Shown here: piece by piece, positions 1-12,900 of the stretch
How positions within the stretch are numbered: the first letter of the stretch is position 1
Layout: the number at the start of each line of letters is the position of its first letter
Assembly: GCF_000699445.3 (NCBI RefSeq)
Contig: NC_067202.1
Coordinates: 1,302,001-1,366,000, forward strand
From: Schistosoma haematobium
Lineage: Eukaryota > Platyhelminthes > Trematoda > Strigeidida > Schistosomatidae
DNA: 64,000 bases
Reading direction: 5' to 3'
Position numbers and translations under genes: made by a program
The notes under the pieces: model-generated
Databases searched by the model: none
What the model saw: the letters and a program-made list of their open reading frames with translations, nothing else
What the model was told of the DNA's origin: nothing

Positions 1-146
1 TTATAAAATATTTTAAACGTGTATGGAAGAAACAAACATTGAATTCGTTTTTGCTTCATGGTAGGACCTATAGGAACTATTGTTCCAGCCAGTATAACCC
101 GATTGACTCATCACGATAGGCAATTCCGACCACCACGTCAAGGTGG

Positions 147-360
147 CCCCAAATGCCCTGGTACGGTCGAGGGTGGGGAGAGTCATCTCTCCTGTAGAAA
201 TGCTCTCACATGACTACGCGTATATAACCACTATCAAGGAATTCCTACTCACTGCCTTTTCGCGAAGGGATTGTTGTTTACGAAATTGAGATGACGAAAA
301 GCGAATAATGGAGTATGGCACATATATATTTGGTTACCAGTATTTGTGTTTATATAATAA
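147..360 (+). repeat. Fragment of the ~0.5-kb AAATAA-tailed interspersed repeat
   Basis: The 5' half starts at CCCCAAATGCCCTGG and runs through the block ending GACGAAAAGCGAATAATG at about 309. It then jumps to the 3' end block (ATGGCACATATATATTTGG) and an AT tail, so the middle ~250 bp is deleted. The same sequence recurs at 5578-6090, 9188-9698, 35047-35505, 45089-45425 and 50945-51466. I do not recognise a protein in it. Confidence 0.75.
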
Positions 361-541
361 ATATCAGGATTTTGAGTCAAAACTTAAGGTTGGAAACTAA
401 GGTGAGGGTTCTTATCATGAACTGACATCAGCTATTATGCCACAATTCTATTTAACGATATGGATGAGTGAATTTCGCCATAAAATCCAAGGCTTAAACC
501 CTTTAATTTCTTTCGTTCGTTCATAACTTATAGTCTGATCA
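361..541 (+). repeat. Degenerate copy of the ~290-bp MITE-like element
   Basis: Shares the block GAACTGACATCAGCTATTAT and GGATGAGTGAATTTCG with the better copies at 53223-53511 and 35603-35892. The right terminal repeat is decayed (TTCATAACTTATAGTCTG) and the left part is missing or replaced. Confidence 0.6.
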
Positions 542-627
542 CCAATTCAGTAATCCCTATTCATTTCAATTTACTGGGTTTAATGAATTTTATCATCTCT
601 TAGACTTTCGTGCTTTTTTCAGTTTTA

Positions 628-900
628 ATGGGCGCAAGGTATTCTAAAAAGCGTCACAAGCCTCGTATAAGCAAATCCCAGATTCCTTGGCTTCTACGTG
701 GAGCTATAAGAAGCAATAATGTTGGTACTCTTCAATATCTCTTCAGCTATCCTAATGGTGTAGATCCAAGTATGGTCATCGATGGAGTTTGTCCACTCAA
801 TTTGGCGGTCGAATTAGGTTATTTACAAATGGTCAAAATACTCATTAAAGCAGGTGCAGATATTTATGTTGCCGATGCTCCTCGATACCCACTTCATCAA
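628..900 (+). CDS. ASB-type gene exon 1 (residues 1-91)
   Basis: Begins 5 nt after the acceptor ending at 622 and ends at CAA|GTAAGA, phase 0. Encodes the basic N-terminus MGARYSKKRHKPR and the first ankyrin repeats (CPLNLAVELGYLQMVKILIK). The frame stays open past the donor to 1008, but the next exon joins precisely from residue 91 (..PRYPLHQ|ASLYGR..), which completes an ankyrin helix pair, so the read-through is intronic. Confidence 0.85.
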
Positions 901-3900
901 GTAAGAGAGTTGAATTTTCCAATTCCATATTTACATTATGACGGGATGTACATGGTCTGCTGGTTCTACAAAAATTTTAATGGCTCTAGAAATGTATATT
1001 GGTCTTAATTTCAGGCAATATACACGGCTACTTTCGTTATCTTACCTAAGGATTATTTCCATGATCACGCAACTTAATCGAGCGGGAAAAGTAATAAAAG
1101 CTTTTCGAAGTAATTAATCGGGAAATTAAAGTACATATTCGAATGCTAGTTGGTATTCTACAACTTTGAAGAAACATTCAATCTCCAATTGTTCAACACC
1201 ATAGTCTGAGACTTCGCTATTAGTCAACTCAGTCATTGAATGATATCACGTAGTGCCATGTTATATGCAGTAGTTGATTGTCTATTGGTGAATCTGGTCT
1301 TCAAGTGTGATAGATCTGTACCAACCGAAGCCTTTGTGTAATATTAAATTAGGTGTATATAGGTTAGATACAGTGTATATCCGTAGGCAAAATAGATGCC
1401 AAGATTTTCAGTTTACATTGACTTAATGATTAAAACACTCAATTATCAATCACTTGATCCTGTGTTTGATTACTCGTTCACTTAGCTTGATATAAAGGAC
1501 CGAATAGAAATTTTCACCACCGAATACAAAATATTGTGTCTCAAAATCCCGGGCATATAAAACATATGCTGGACTAATAAGTCACACTAAGAAAGCTTCA
1601 TTGTGTCTCTTTTTTTATATTAAAAAACTGTTTACTTCAATGATCGTTTCTTCATTCGAATATCGCAAATTGTTTCCCTAAAGGCAAGTTTGTATGGCCG
1701 TGCAGATATTGCTGAACTGCTCATACGATCCGGTGCATCTGTATCAGCGCTTACGGAACGGAGACAGTCTTGTTTACATTTGCTGGCACATCAAACTGCT
1801 CAACGTTATGTTGATACTGCGAAAATTCTATTGAAATATCATGTGAATCCAAATACATTGGATGATGATGGTCTTGCACCGTTACATCGAGCATCAGTTG
1901 AAATCGTTGAAGTTTTAGTTGCGGTAAGTTTATAGCATTACATTCCGATGGTATTTTCCTCCTACTGTACTGGATTTTTTATACACAAATATTCTTTTAG
2001 TATTAGAAAGAAAAGTTTGTAACGGGTTGTTCGTCTCTTGGCGAGAATTTACATTTCAAAGTTCTAATGAGAGGCTGAAACCATTGTGAGAGTGAAACAA
2101 GTATTACCAATACTTAATTGGTGGTAGTAACGAATAGACTGATTATAAACGCTAGTCATCTGTAGCATGGTCGTGAGTACTTATCAGGAAGCTGTTCAAT
2201 GCTTCTTGGTTTTTAGTGTTGTATAGCCAGTCCGTTATATGGTGTAAGCTATTTTTCGCATTGATGCAGCTGTGTATCTCAGGAATATGCTCTTGATTAT
2301 GCTGAGTTTCGTGAAGTAAATGTTTCAGTTTTGAAGTTCTGTTTATATTTCTAAACATCATAAGCTTTACGAACTTCAAAAAATAAATGATCTGCTGTAT
2401 AATCGTAGCGAATTTTATTGAGCGTTAATGGTCTCAGCGTCTTTGTTTGCTTTTAAGCAAATAGTTCATACATGGACTGATAGTAAAGATCTGTACTTCA
2501 GTATAATGAGATGAGATTGACTACATCCAGTATTTTAAACAACTATTATTGTTTTATGTAAATGAACTCAGTGCTCAGTGTCGATTAAGATATATAGACT
2601 AAGAGTTTGTTTCTGGAATAAAGTCCTATTTACTACATGGTCTTACCTGGCTCAAATCGTCATACTCTGATTATTCCATTTCCAACCAGTTAGAACGAAT
2701 GGACGAATTGAGAAAATACTAGATGTTTATGTAACTTATACATGCATGTATTTCACTCTCAATTCTTGTTTCGACTTGATAAAAATCGATTAAACTAAAA
2801 TTTCTAAGGAATATCAAACAGTGGAATATAACACATTCGTCTACTTTGGTCTCTACTCGGTTTTATTAAATTTTACGTTCCTCAGAAAGATAAACTTGTC
2901 TCCTGTCATTTTAACTAGTTTCGTCTTGTGAAATGATGATGATGTGGAATGATGGTAAATCAGTTAATGACACTGTGAATTTTCATCGACTGAGATGGTT
3001 GGGCCACGTGTTACCAATGCCTGAACACCGATTACCACGACGCTCAATCCTGACTAGTGTTGGAAACGGTTAGAAGAAAGTTAGGGTCGGCCAAACCAAA
3101 ACGTAGCATCAGTGCTTGAAGCCACTGACTTCTGGTATAAGCCATGTTGGTAGATGCGAACTACTTGGTTGGAGTCCGCGTGACTATCGTAATCAATGGT
3201 TATAGACTCTTGGTGACATGACCCAGAGTCGATCACAATGGCGTAGGTGTATACACTCTTTGTCTTCCCTCAAACTATGAGATTGAAATCGCTTTATATC
3301 TTTCTTTCTACCAACTACTTTTTTATTCATGTATTATTTCCTTGTATGTAATCTTTCTTTTATATATTACCACTTTTGAATTAACTACTTCTATGACTTC
3401 GATGTTCATCTTGTTGTGCTAATGAGGTATGGTAACGTGGACCGATGTAAATATGTGCCTGATCCTAAGTTGTAGCTTACTTACTTTCTTACAATGTCTT
3501 GTGAAATAGCAGTGAAATTACTACCCTTTCGCTTATGTAGTAGATTAAAGGTAATATACTATTGATACATTGTTCTTCTCAATTTTATGGCTATTTTGCT
3601 TTTGTTTTCGTCAGAAACTGTATACATTTGCGTAAATGATGTATTATTTATTAACTGGAATTTTCCTGTTACATTTAGAACAAGATTTATTTTTATACGA
3701 AAATATGTTGTAACTTATGGTTACCTACTTTATGTACTCGTGTTCGTTACATTCAGTGAAATTATGACATAATGAATAAAGCGTATAAAACTTTGAGTCA
3801 GCAAGTCACAGGTTTGTACTCCGAAATGTTTATTTTAGTGTACGTGAGTCAGTCAGTCAGCTATAACGTAGAACCAGGCACATATATGCATCGGTTCAAG

Positions 3901-6900
3901 TTGCCATACTTCATTAACAGAACAAGATGAACACCGGATTCATAAAAGTAGTTAATTCAGAGGTGGCTATATATTAAAGGAAGATTGCATGTAAGGATAT
4001 AGTATAGGAAGAAAGAATTAGTTGTTAGAAAGATGTAAAGCGATTTTTATCTCTTAGTTTAAGGGAAGACAGAGAGTGTATACACTGACGCCATTGTGAT
4101 CGATTCTGAGTAATGTCACCAAGAGTCTCCAGCCATTGGTTACGATAGTCGCGCGGATCCCAACCCAGTAGTTCGCTTGTGTTCTAGAACCTGATGAATG
4201 GTGAATATATGGTCGATGCAGCCACGACCAGGTCTGAAGCCAGCTTGATTCTCTTGTGTTTGCAGTTCACGAGTCTTAGTTAGGCGTCTGATAATTATCG
4301 AGGCTAGTATTTTCGATACTATATTAGTTAAACTAATCCCTCTATGGTTGTCACAGGATGATTTTAACCGTCTCTTATATATTGGGACGATAAGCGATTG
4401 TGACCAGTTAGATGGGATAACGTCTAACTCCCAGATCCTAGCTAAAATATTAGTCAACCTAATCGCTAAAATTGGACCACCATCCTTAAAGACCTCTGGA
4501 GTCAATCCATCTGGACCAGCTGCCCTTCCTCGTTTCAGATTAACTATAGCCTTTTGAATTTCAGCTGGAGTTGGGGGACCTACTTGCTGTAAATGAGTTA
4601 TATTACCATCAGTAAAGTATTCAACGAAATTTCTTCATGAAGCCTCATTTATTTCAATAGTTTTTTTTCCAATTACTCTAATTGTTTTCTAATTTCAAAC
4701 TTATAAATGAGTTCTGTGATTAATTATATGTTTCTTTATAATATCCTTTTGATTTGGAAGCATGAAACAACTGATGTCAATATATGTAGTCGTGATTTGG
4801 ATACACCTTTATTAACCGCCGTCAAAGATCGTAGAGAATTAATTTTAATTGCTCTTATACGAGCAGATCAACAATTTCGTGAACAACATCGAAAAAACAA
4901 CACTACTACTAGTACAGTGGCAACAACGACAACTGCAACTACATTAGAAACTCAATCAAATGATGGACAATGTCGTGTTATAACGTCAGCTCTTCGAACA
5001 CCATCTTCAAAATCATCAAATTCTGCATCATCTCGATTTACACTGGCTTCAGCGACAAGTACAATTTTTCGTGGTATCATTCCAAATGATTGTATTGTAC
5101 CACCACGTGCTTCATCTGCAGCTTCAGTGAATCTACACTCAATATTGAATACAAATCATTCAAAACCATTGAATATAGATCGTCATATTTTATCATCACA
5201 ATTATTACGAATGAAACCAATGAAAGTTTTAGATGATCATGATACGGAATTAGAATGTGATACAAATCGAATAAATATACGTTCATGTATTCCAAGATTA
5301 AGTGGAAAAAATCACATCTATTTAAATTCTGAATCAAATGGTTTTACAGATGGCGGTGATTCACAATGTATTGTTAAATCAACTTATAGTGGTAGTTCTA
5401 ATTTAACACATACTATTGTACGTAAACCAGAAAATTGTCAACGATGTCATAGTGTAGGCAATCCAAGTGGTAAGATGATTGTTTTTCGAATGATCATATT
5501 GTAGTTTTCTTTGTTTGATGAATTGATTCACTATGAAAGTTAATTGATCATATGGATAGTAGGATCTAGCATATAGACTTATTTATTTATTGAAATACAT
5601 AAAAATTAGTTCAAAGGTTCACCAAAATATGTATATACTACGAAAAATTTGTATGAGGATTGGGATACTTCCAGGACACCCAAACCGAAGCAATTGGTTT
5701 TCTTATGGCGCTACTCCCCCGAGCGTTCGACCTAGAGTTTTAGTCTACAGGACAATCAAGCAACGCTGGGAGATGAGACCTCATGATAACTAGTTACCAA
5801 CAGTAAGTTCATGTGTCATTTGTTTCCACGGGAACCTGGAGCCCATATGCACCATTGGTTTGAAACTAAGGTTTTCCGACTTCCCTAGGTTGATCTTCCG
5901 TATACACCAACTTGGTTTAAGCACCGAACATTGTCTTTTTATCCTCTCGATGACATAAGTGACATCTCTTCTGCGACAAAGCAGTGAGTAGGACTTCCTT
6001 GACAGTGGTTATATATGGGTGGTCACGTGAGAGCATTTGGAAAGGAGAGGTGGAATCTCCTCACCCTCGACCATACCAAGACATCTGGGGTCTCAGGCAT
6101 TTGTGATGTGTAATACGTATGCCCAACCATTGTCTTCCTCGATGAACGATGTTAGCTGGTGTAGTAGTAGGTCGGAAAAAAAACTAGGGATGGATAAACC
6201 AAGACATGACATTAGCCCCCGAAGTCACCGATTGTTGGACTAAGCCATCTCGGTATGCGCAGACAATTTATTTGGAATCCACGCGATCAATCGTCAAATA
6301 GTGTTGATACTGATCGTTTTTTTTCTTTAAAGGTAATTTTAATTCTTACTGGTAAGTTTTGTTTATTTTTTCTCTACACTACTGTATTTGTAGATGTGGC
6401 TCGTTGGTGGCAAAGTTGTGATCGAGTTCAACGTATACTTTGTAAAACTACACTCATCAATACTAGTAATAATAATAATAGTAATAATGTTAATAATCCA
6501 ACATCGCAAACAACACAACTCCCACTCAATCTTAAAAATGGTCAGCAGTCGAATACTGGTACAATACGACCACGTTTAGATATAGATCGACCAGATAAAA
6601 TTGGTAAATAACTATGTTTTGTGATTGTACATCTCTCTTTTCGTTTGCCGTTGTGTGTTGTTTTTCTAATGACCCTATCAATAAGTATTAATCCTAACCG
6701 TTTATAAATTCTGTTTTGTGGTCTTATTGAGAAGTGTCTATCATTGAATAGGTGAGATTGTTATCTTAGAAGAAGCATATATTCAACATTATTAGTCTAG
6801 ATTAAAACCAAGAAATCATTGTTAACTCCTGTCCTCCGAAAAAAATATAGAACAGTTGACCATGTTCCTAATGAAAGTGTTACAGTATGAACTACTAGAT

Positions 6901-9900
6901 AACCCCTATCACGACTGTTGTATGTTTATCTGAGGGGTAATCCTAATTAGTCGAGAGTTATTCATAATCAAGTCCATTGAGATGCTTTACTAAAAGAGAA
7001 TAATGAGTGTAGCGGAATTATGTGGGTTGATTTATTTTGAAACGACGCATAGTGTGGGTTATATACTGGAACTTCGATAGCTTCTGTCCAATAAGCTGCA
7101 GAATGGGCTTTGATTAGAACTGTTTAACCGGACATGTAGATTTTGTTCAGAATATAAAATTAAGGATTATCATAATGAAGACAACCAATAAAAACTAAGA
7201 GACACCAAATTGGTGTTCCGCCCTGCTATGGGGTTCTTCCGTAGTACACATCCACGACGTCACTGGAGATCGAAATCAGGGCCACTAAAATCTCGTGGCG
7301 AGAGTCTTATCTCTAAACTACTGATCCAGAAACCAATGGTTTATATTATCAATTCGCGATGTTACCTAACCACTGTCATCACACTGTACACGTTTGGAGT
7401 CCGTTGGTCTCGACCTTTTACTAAAACCTTGGAAACTTCCTCTCAAAATAAGTCATACAATAATTATAAACAATCGGTATAAATCTCTGTACTGATAAGG
7501 AGTAAACTGTAGCTGAATACTACCTGTATGATAACAGTTATCTGTAAGAATTCATATTATTTTGCTAAGATTGTTATCCTCGAATTATTCAGATTTTTAA
7601 CTTGGAAAATTTGGATCGGATTTCCTTAAGCATATGTTCATGGGAGTCTCCTTAGATTGGACCTTCCCCATTCTGTCAACTTAGTTAATCTAAACGTAGC
7701 AAAGGGGAATTCTTTTGTATAAATTTAACCCTCTGTGTTGTAGGCTTTTCATACCCTATAGAATGAACACAAGGCCAGCTGGGGAAAAACAACAATGGTT
7801 TTCCTTCACAAACGAAATCTCTTCCCTATATAGTCGATTTAATTACAAGTTAACCGAATCGGCAGACAGAATAATAAAAAACTGTTAAGCTACGTAGATG
7901 ATCCTTTTCTCGGAACAGAGTTTAATTCATTTTCTTTGGTTGACGATTATTCTGTAACGGTGTTCTTTTTACGCGATTAGGTTGCCAATCCTACACTCAA
8001 CAACCTTCGTTCCTTATCCGAGCTTGGGATTAGAAATAGTTTTCAGTGGGCTCCAGTTAGAGTTAAGCTGTGCAGGATCGACTACAATTTGTCTTTTGAA
8101 TGGCATATGACGTATATTCGCAACAAGGTCTTTATTGTTGCCTTGTAGTTGTTTCTACCTCCGCACACACAAAAGAAAATGCATTACATTTAAACAGGAA
8201 CTTTTGATGTTTTTCTTCATTAAATAATCCTAATTTTAGGTATGACACCTTTAATGATTGCAGCAGAAGCTGGTTCAAGTGGTTTGAATATGGCGATAGC
8301 TTTAGTAAATGCTGGTTCAAATCTTTCGCTCACTGATAAAGTCGGTATGACCGCTTTACATCATGCATGCTATGTTGGCTCATTAAATATGGTACGTTAT
8401 CTTATGGAACGTGTTCATCCAATAATATCTTGTAATAATGTGACGACGACAACCACAACAACTATTTGTACTACTACAGCGACGACGACGGCCATTACGT
8501 CTGCATCAATTTCAAAAACTAACAATCTATTGAATGGTTCCAATGCTCGTTTGTCATGTCTTCTTTCTACATCAATTATATCACCATTAAATGCGCCGGG
8601 ATCAATATGTCCTACTAACAATAGTAATAATAACATAAATGTCCAGTCGCCGATGGTAGGATCTGCACCACTAACTACAAGTCGTCTTTCAAATCCTGAA
8701 TTAATAAATACTCAAGTACGTTGTGTGTAAGAATGTATGAGTGTGTACGTGTGTTAGCGTTATTTAAAGCTTAAAATTAAATACATCCACCAAAGGTTTG
8801 GAAACTTATCAGAACGAAAAATAACCGTGTTTGTCATTTTGACGTCGTTCCGACTAACTGAGCTGTAATTTCGGTTGAAGTTTATGACTTTTCATGTTTT
8901 TATGGTTAGTTGGAAAACTATGGATCAAAGAAAAAATAATCAAAAAACAAATATCGTAGCAGGAGGAAGTTAAGTATTGATCGAACCATTTTATTCTCGT
9001 AACCTCTTTGACTTATCTCTGTCGAACTGTTGAGAGGCAATTGGTTGCAGATTACCCAGAGAAGTTGCAAGAATAAAGTTTTTCGAACAGTGTTCCTTCT
9101 GATACGATATTTGTTCTTTCTTTATTCACGTTTATAAATGGAAAAATTTGTATGAAACGCCGAACAAATAAGTCCCTTACTCACCTCTAAATGCCTTGGT
9201 ACGGTCGATGGTGGGGACAATCCGATCTCTCTCTCAAAATGCTCTCAAATGGCCATGCGTATACAGCCACTGCCAGGGAATTCCTAATCACTGCCTTCTC
9301 ACGAAGGAGGTGTTGTTTACGAAACTGAGAGGACGAAAAGCGAACACCCGGTGGTTTAACCGGGTTGGTGGATATGAAAGATCCGCCTAGAGGAGTTGGA
9401 AAGCCCTGAGTCCAAACTCATGGTACATATGGGCTCCAGAATCCTGAAGGAACAAATGGCACACGAATCTATTGTTGGTTACAAGTTATCATGAGACCGC
9501 ATCTTCTAACGTTTCTCTACTGTCTTATGAATTAGACTTCTGGATCTAAGGCTCGGAAAGTAACTTTCTAAGAAAATCACGTACTTCGTTTTGGGCGTCT
9601 GGGCAGTATACCAGCCCTTACACAAATCAAATGATAGAGTGTGGTGTATATGTATTTGGTGCCTCTTTGTACCAAAGTTTGTTTAAATAAATAAATAAGT
9701 GGTTTAACCATGTAACTTTCATCGCCCTTCTAGACAACGTTATCAGTTCAGGATTTCTGTCATTATTTTTGTATTTATTTTGATTGTTTTCCCTCTCTTG
9801 ATCTGATTCTTGAATGACATAACAGAAATTACCAACCAGTTTATTCCAACTATTAGCAATAAGCGTTGTTCACACATCAGCAAAATCACTTCAATTAATT

Positions 9901-12900
9901 TTTACAAATTGAAAGATGTAATGACATAAAAATTAAAAATAGACCATCTGCAAGATAAACTACTCCAACCGTGTGGAACATAAAATCGAACAAAACGGCT
10001 GATCTGTTTCTTTTTGTCTTTAAAAAAAAACTAGTTGGTTGTCAAATCTCGCGATGTATTTCTGCTTATATCAATTCATCCACACAGTTGTAGGCACATT
10101 TTCAACTGGAAAACCATGAAAATCTTGTATTGAAAAAATCCTGAGGGAACTGGTGCTCCCTGGCGGATTCGATCAATTGTGATTACATCTCAGTCCTACA
10201 GGAGGTCAGTCGCGGCCCGGATAGCTCAGTGGTAACGTCTCTGACTGTGGAGCTGGGTGAAACGAGATCGAATCCGCCAGGGAGCACCAGTTTCCTCAGG
10301 ATCACAGGTACACCTTGCTGACGAGTGCTAAGTAGCACGAAACCCGGGTCCAGGGTTTCCTGTTGACTACCTCCAACCACCATCTAATCTCAATATATAG
10401 TGCCCGCAATGTCGAGGCACGTAGGCTGGTGACCACATTGCAACATTATCGATAGCATTCGATCTGCGCTAAATAAGGACTTGAAGCACATGACATTGAT
10501 CATCACCCAGTGATCAATCAATTGTGACATAGACGGTGGCAAGATTCCATATCAACAGTGCAAACTGTTAGTCATTTATATGTATAATGATTCTTAAAAG
10601 GTTAATGAATCAATACTTCTTGATTGAATCACCTAGTTCAATGAACACAAATCTATTCAAATCATCTTCATAAGTTACAAGCTTTTCCAACCATCTCAAA
10701 AAATATTGATCCAACCCATTGTTCATTGATTTTTCCATTCTGTTTTTACTTTCAGGATAAATATGGTCGAACTTTAATTTATCTCGCTGCATGTCGTGGA
10801 CATAGTGAAGTTGTCAATTATTTATTATGTCATTCAGCTGATATACATATTACTAATAAAGAAAATAAATCCCCTTTATATATTAGTGCTTATTTTGGTT
10901 ATTTGGAAATTACCAATGCCTTATTACGTCATGGTGCACAGGTAACTCACTTTCTTAGTTGCTTCTTTTGTTCGTTTTTTGTGGGTATATTTATGGTTAG
11001 CGTTTTTTTAGCGAGCTACTTTTCTACGGGATGGGGTTGCTAACCCCATGCCCAACCCTACTCCTATATCCGGGCTTGGGACCGGCAGTAGCCCCAGAGG
11101 GGCTCTAGGCAGAGTTATGGGTTTTGTTTTTCTGAATTACAATTTTGTGAATGAATTTTCGATTGTAGGACTTTTTGAAGAGGTTGGTTAAAACTAGTGT
11201 TTGGTCTTTTTTTTGTATCATAAATCTTCTTAAGGTTGTTTTGTTTTTATTGTGCAGGCCTCTTTATGACTAAACGTCAAGGTTTACTATTAACCAGTTA
11301 GCTTTTGATGAAGTTTTGTTCTCTGAGTTGGATGGTTTGGTCAGAGAGCAAAACTCCATCCAAATCATCCACCTGAGCTACAAATCTCCACCATTTCATA
11401 ATCAGTTAGCTGTAATCAACGTTGTGATTGATGCAACTGTAGATGGACACAAGAAGATGAAATCAACAAAATATAATGTAAAAGAAGTCGAAATTTTAAT
11501 GGTTTCAACGGTAGTTTAAAAGTACTAAACATGGAAAATTTAGTTCGAAAGGAAGGAAGGAATTTGTGTGACAAAAAGGTAGAAATAAATATTACAACTT
11601 TTGAGATCTTAGGGATCAGTCAGTCAGTAAGAACGTAGAACTGCGTACGTACATCGGTTCGAGTTGCCATACCACATTAGCACAGAGATGCAGTTGTCGA
11701 CTCAATTTCCGTAGTGGTAGAGATAGTAAGAGTATAAGCAGTAATCGGAAAGATTAGGGTTTGAAGATGTTATTCAAGGAGTATAATACAGTGAAATAAA
11801 TTTGAAAAGAAAATAAGTGACATGAAGAATTCAGAAGATTATAATTTGGGAAAGCACAAAGAGTGGATGCACTTGCGCCATTGCAAACGATTTTGAGCCA
11901 TGTCTTAGGGATAAGTGAAGCTAAAGAATAAATCTGTGAATTTTAAGTCATAACACTTGGTGTCTTCAATTAGTTGATCACAGTTATCTCACATTAATAA
12001 GGTAGTTTGCACCTATCAACGTAGAGTTTCGGTTCATTATCAGTGACTTCATGAAATGCTAACACATTTTAATTGAGCATAATTATCTTTGAATACAGAA
12101 GGTTTCACTGTACATCTGTATTTAGTTCCAATAAACAGTGTTTAAGATAAAAGTTAACAAATTCCGCATACTATACTCTTCCTCCTTAATTGTTTCGGTT
12201 TTCCTCGTAGAGTGGTAGTGGCTTAGTAGTGGTTAAGACGTCCACATTTCAATGAATATGACTCAAGTTCGAGTCTTATTGGACCTACTTCTATGTGGCC
12301 TTACACACGAAGTGTAGCTTATAGCGAAGTAAATAATTTCGTACTTTCTAAATGAGTTATTTTGTTCTTTTCTCGCCTTATACAATCTGTTAGAAACTAG
12401 GGATTACTGGACAGCTGTTTCATCTTAGTATGGGAATGTTCAGCATTACAGATTCAGGACTCCACTAAGAACCGAACTCAAAATATTCTCCTTTCATGAT
12501 TAGCACCTAGTTTCTTATTTTGTTTTGAGATGATATCGTTTTAGTATGTGTAAAAGATACTCTTTACCAGTTAGTTACATATCAGATGATAAGCGCGTGT
12601 TATTGGTTAAGATATGACTTCTTTTTGTTAAGGGCAAGACATATGACATTGTTTGAAAGTGTGGCTAAGGGAAAAAGATACATATGTATGTATGAAAGAG
12701 TTTAGATTTACTCTTGATGGAGTCTTAATCAATAAAGCTTAATTCCCACTTAAGTAACTGATTGAGTTTGCGTATATGAAGCTTGTGTACCAATATTAGA
12801 CTCAGACATCACACAACATAACAATACGCTTATACAATTTATAGTTTTAGTCTAATAGAATACTTATAATCCCATTTGTTTATTACGTGGGAAAAAAATT

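Noticed and set aside
5077..5337. Minus-strand open frame
   Set aside because: Complement of ASB-type exon 3; no domain character.
6255..6393. Upstream extension of ASB-type exon 4
   Set aside because: The frame is open by chance; the acceptor at 6393 joins exon 3 precisely, and the upstream part shows no conservation.
10215..10285. Possible tRNA gene
   Set aside because: A and B boxes are present, but the ends do not pair as an acceptor stem and a hammerhead follows; it is a tRNA-derived SINE.
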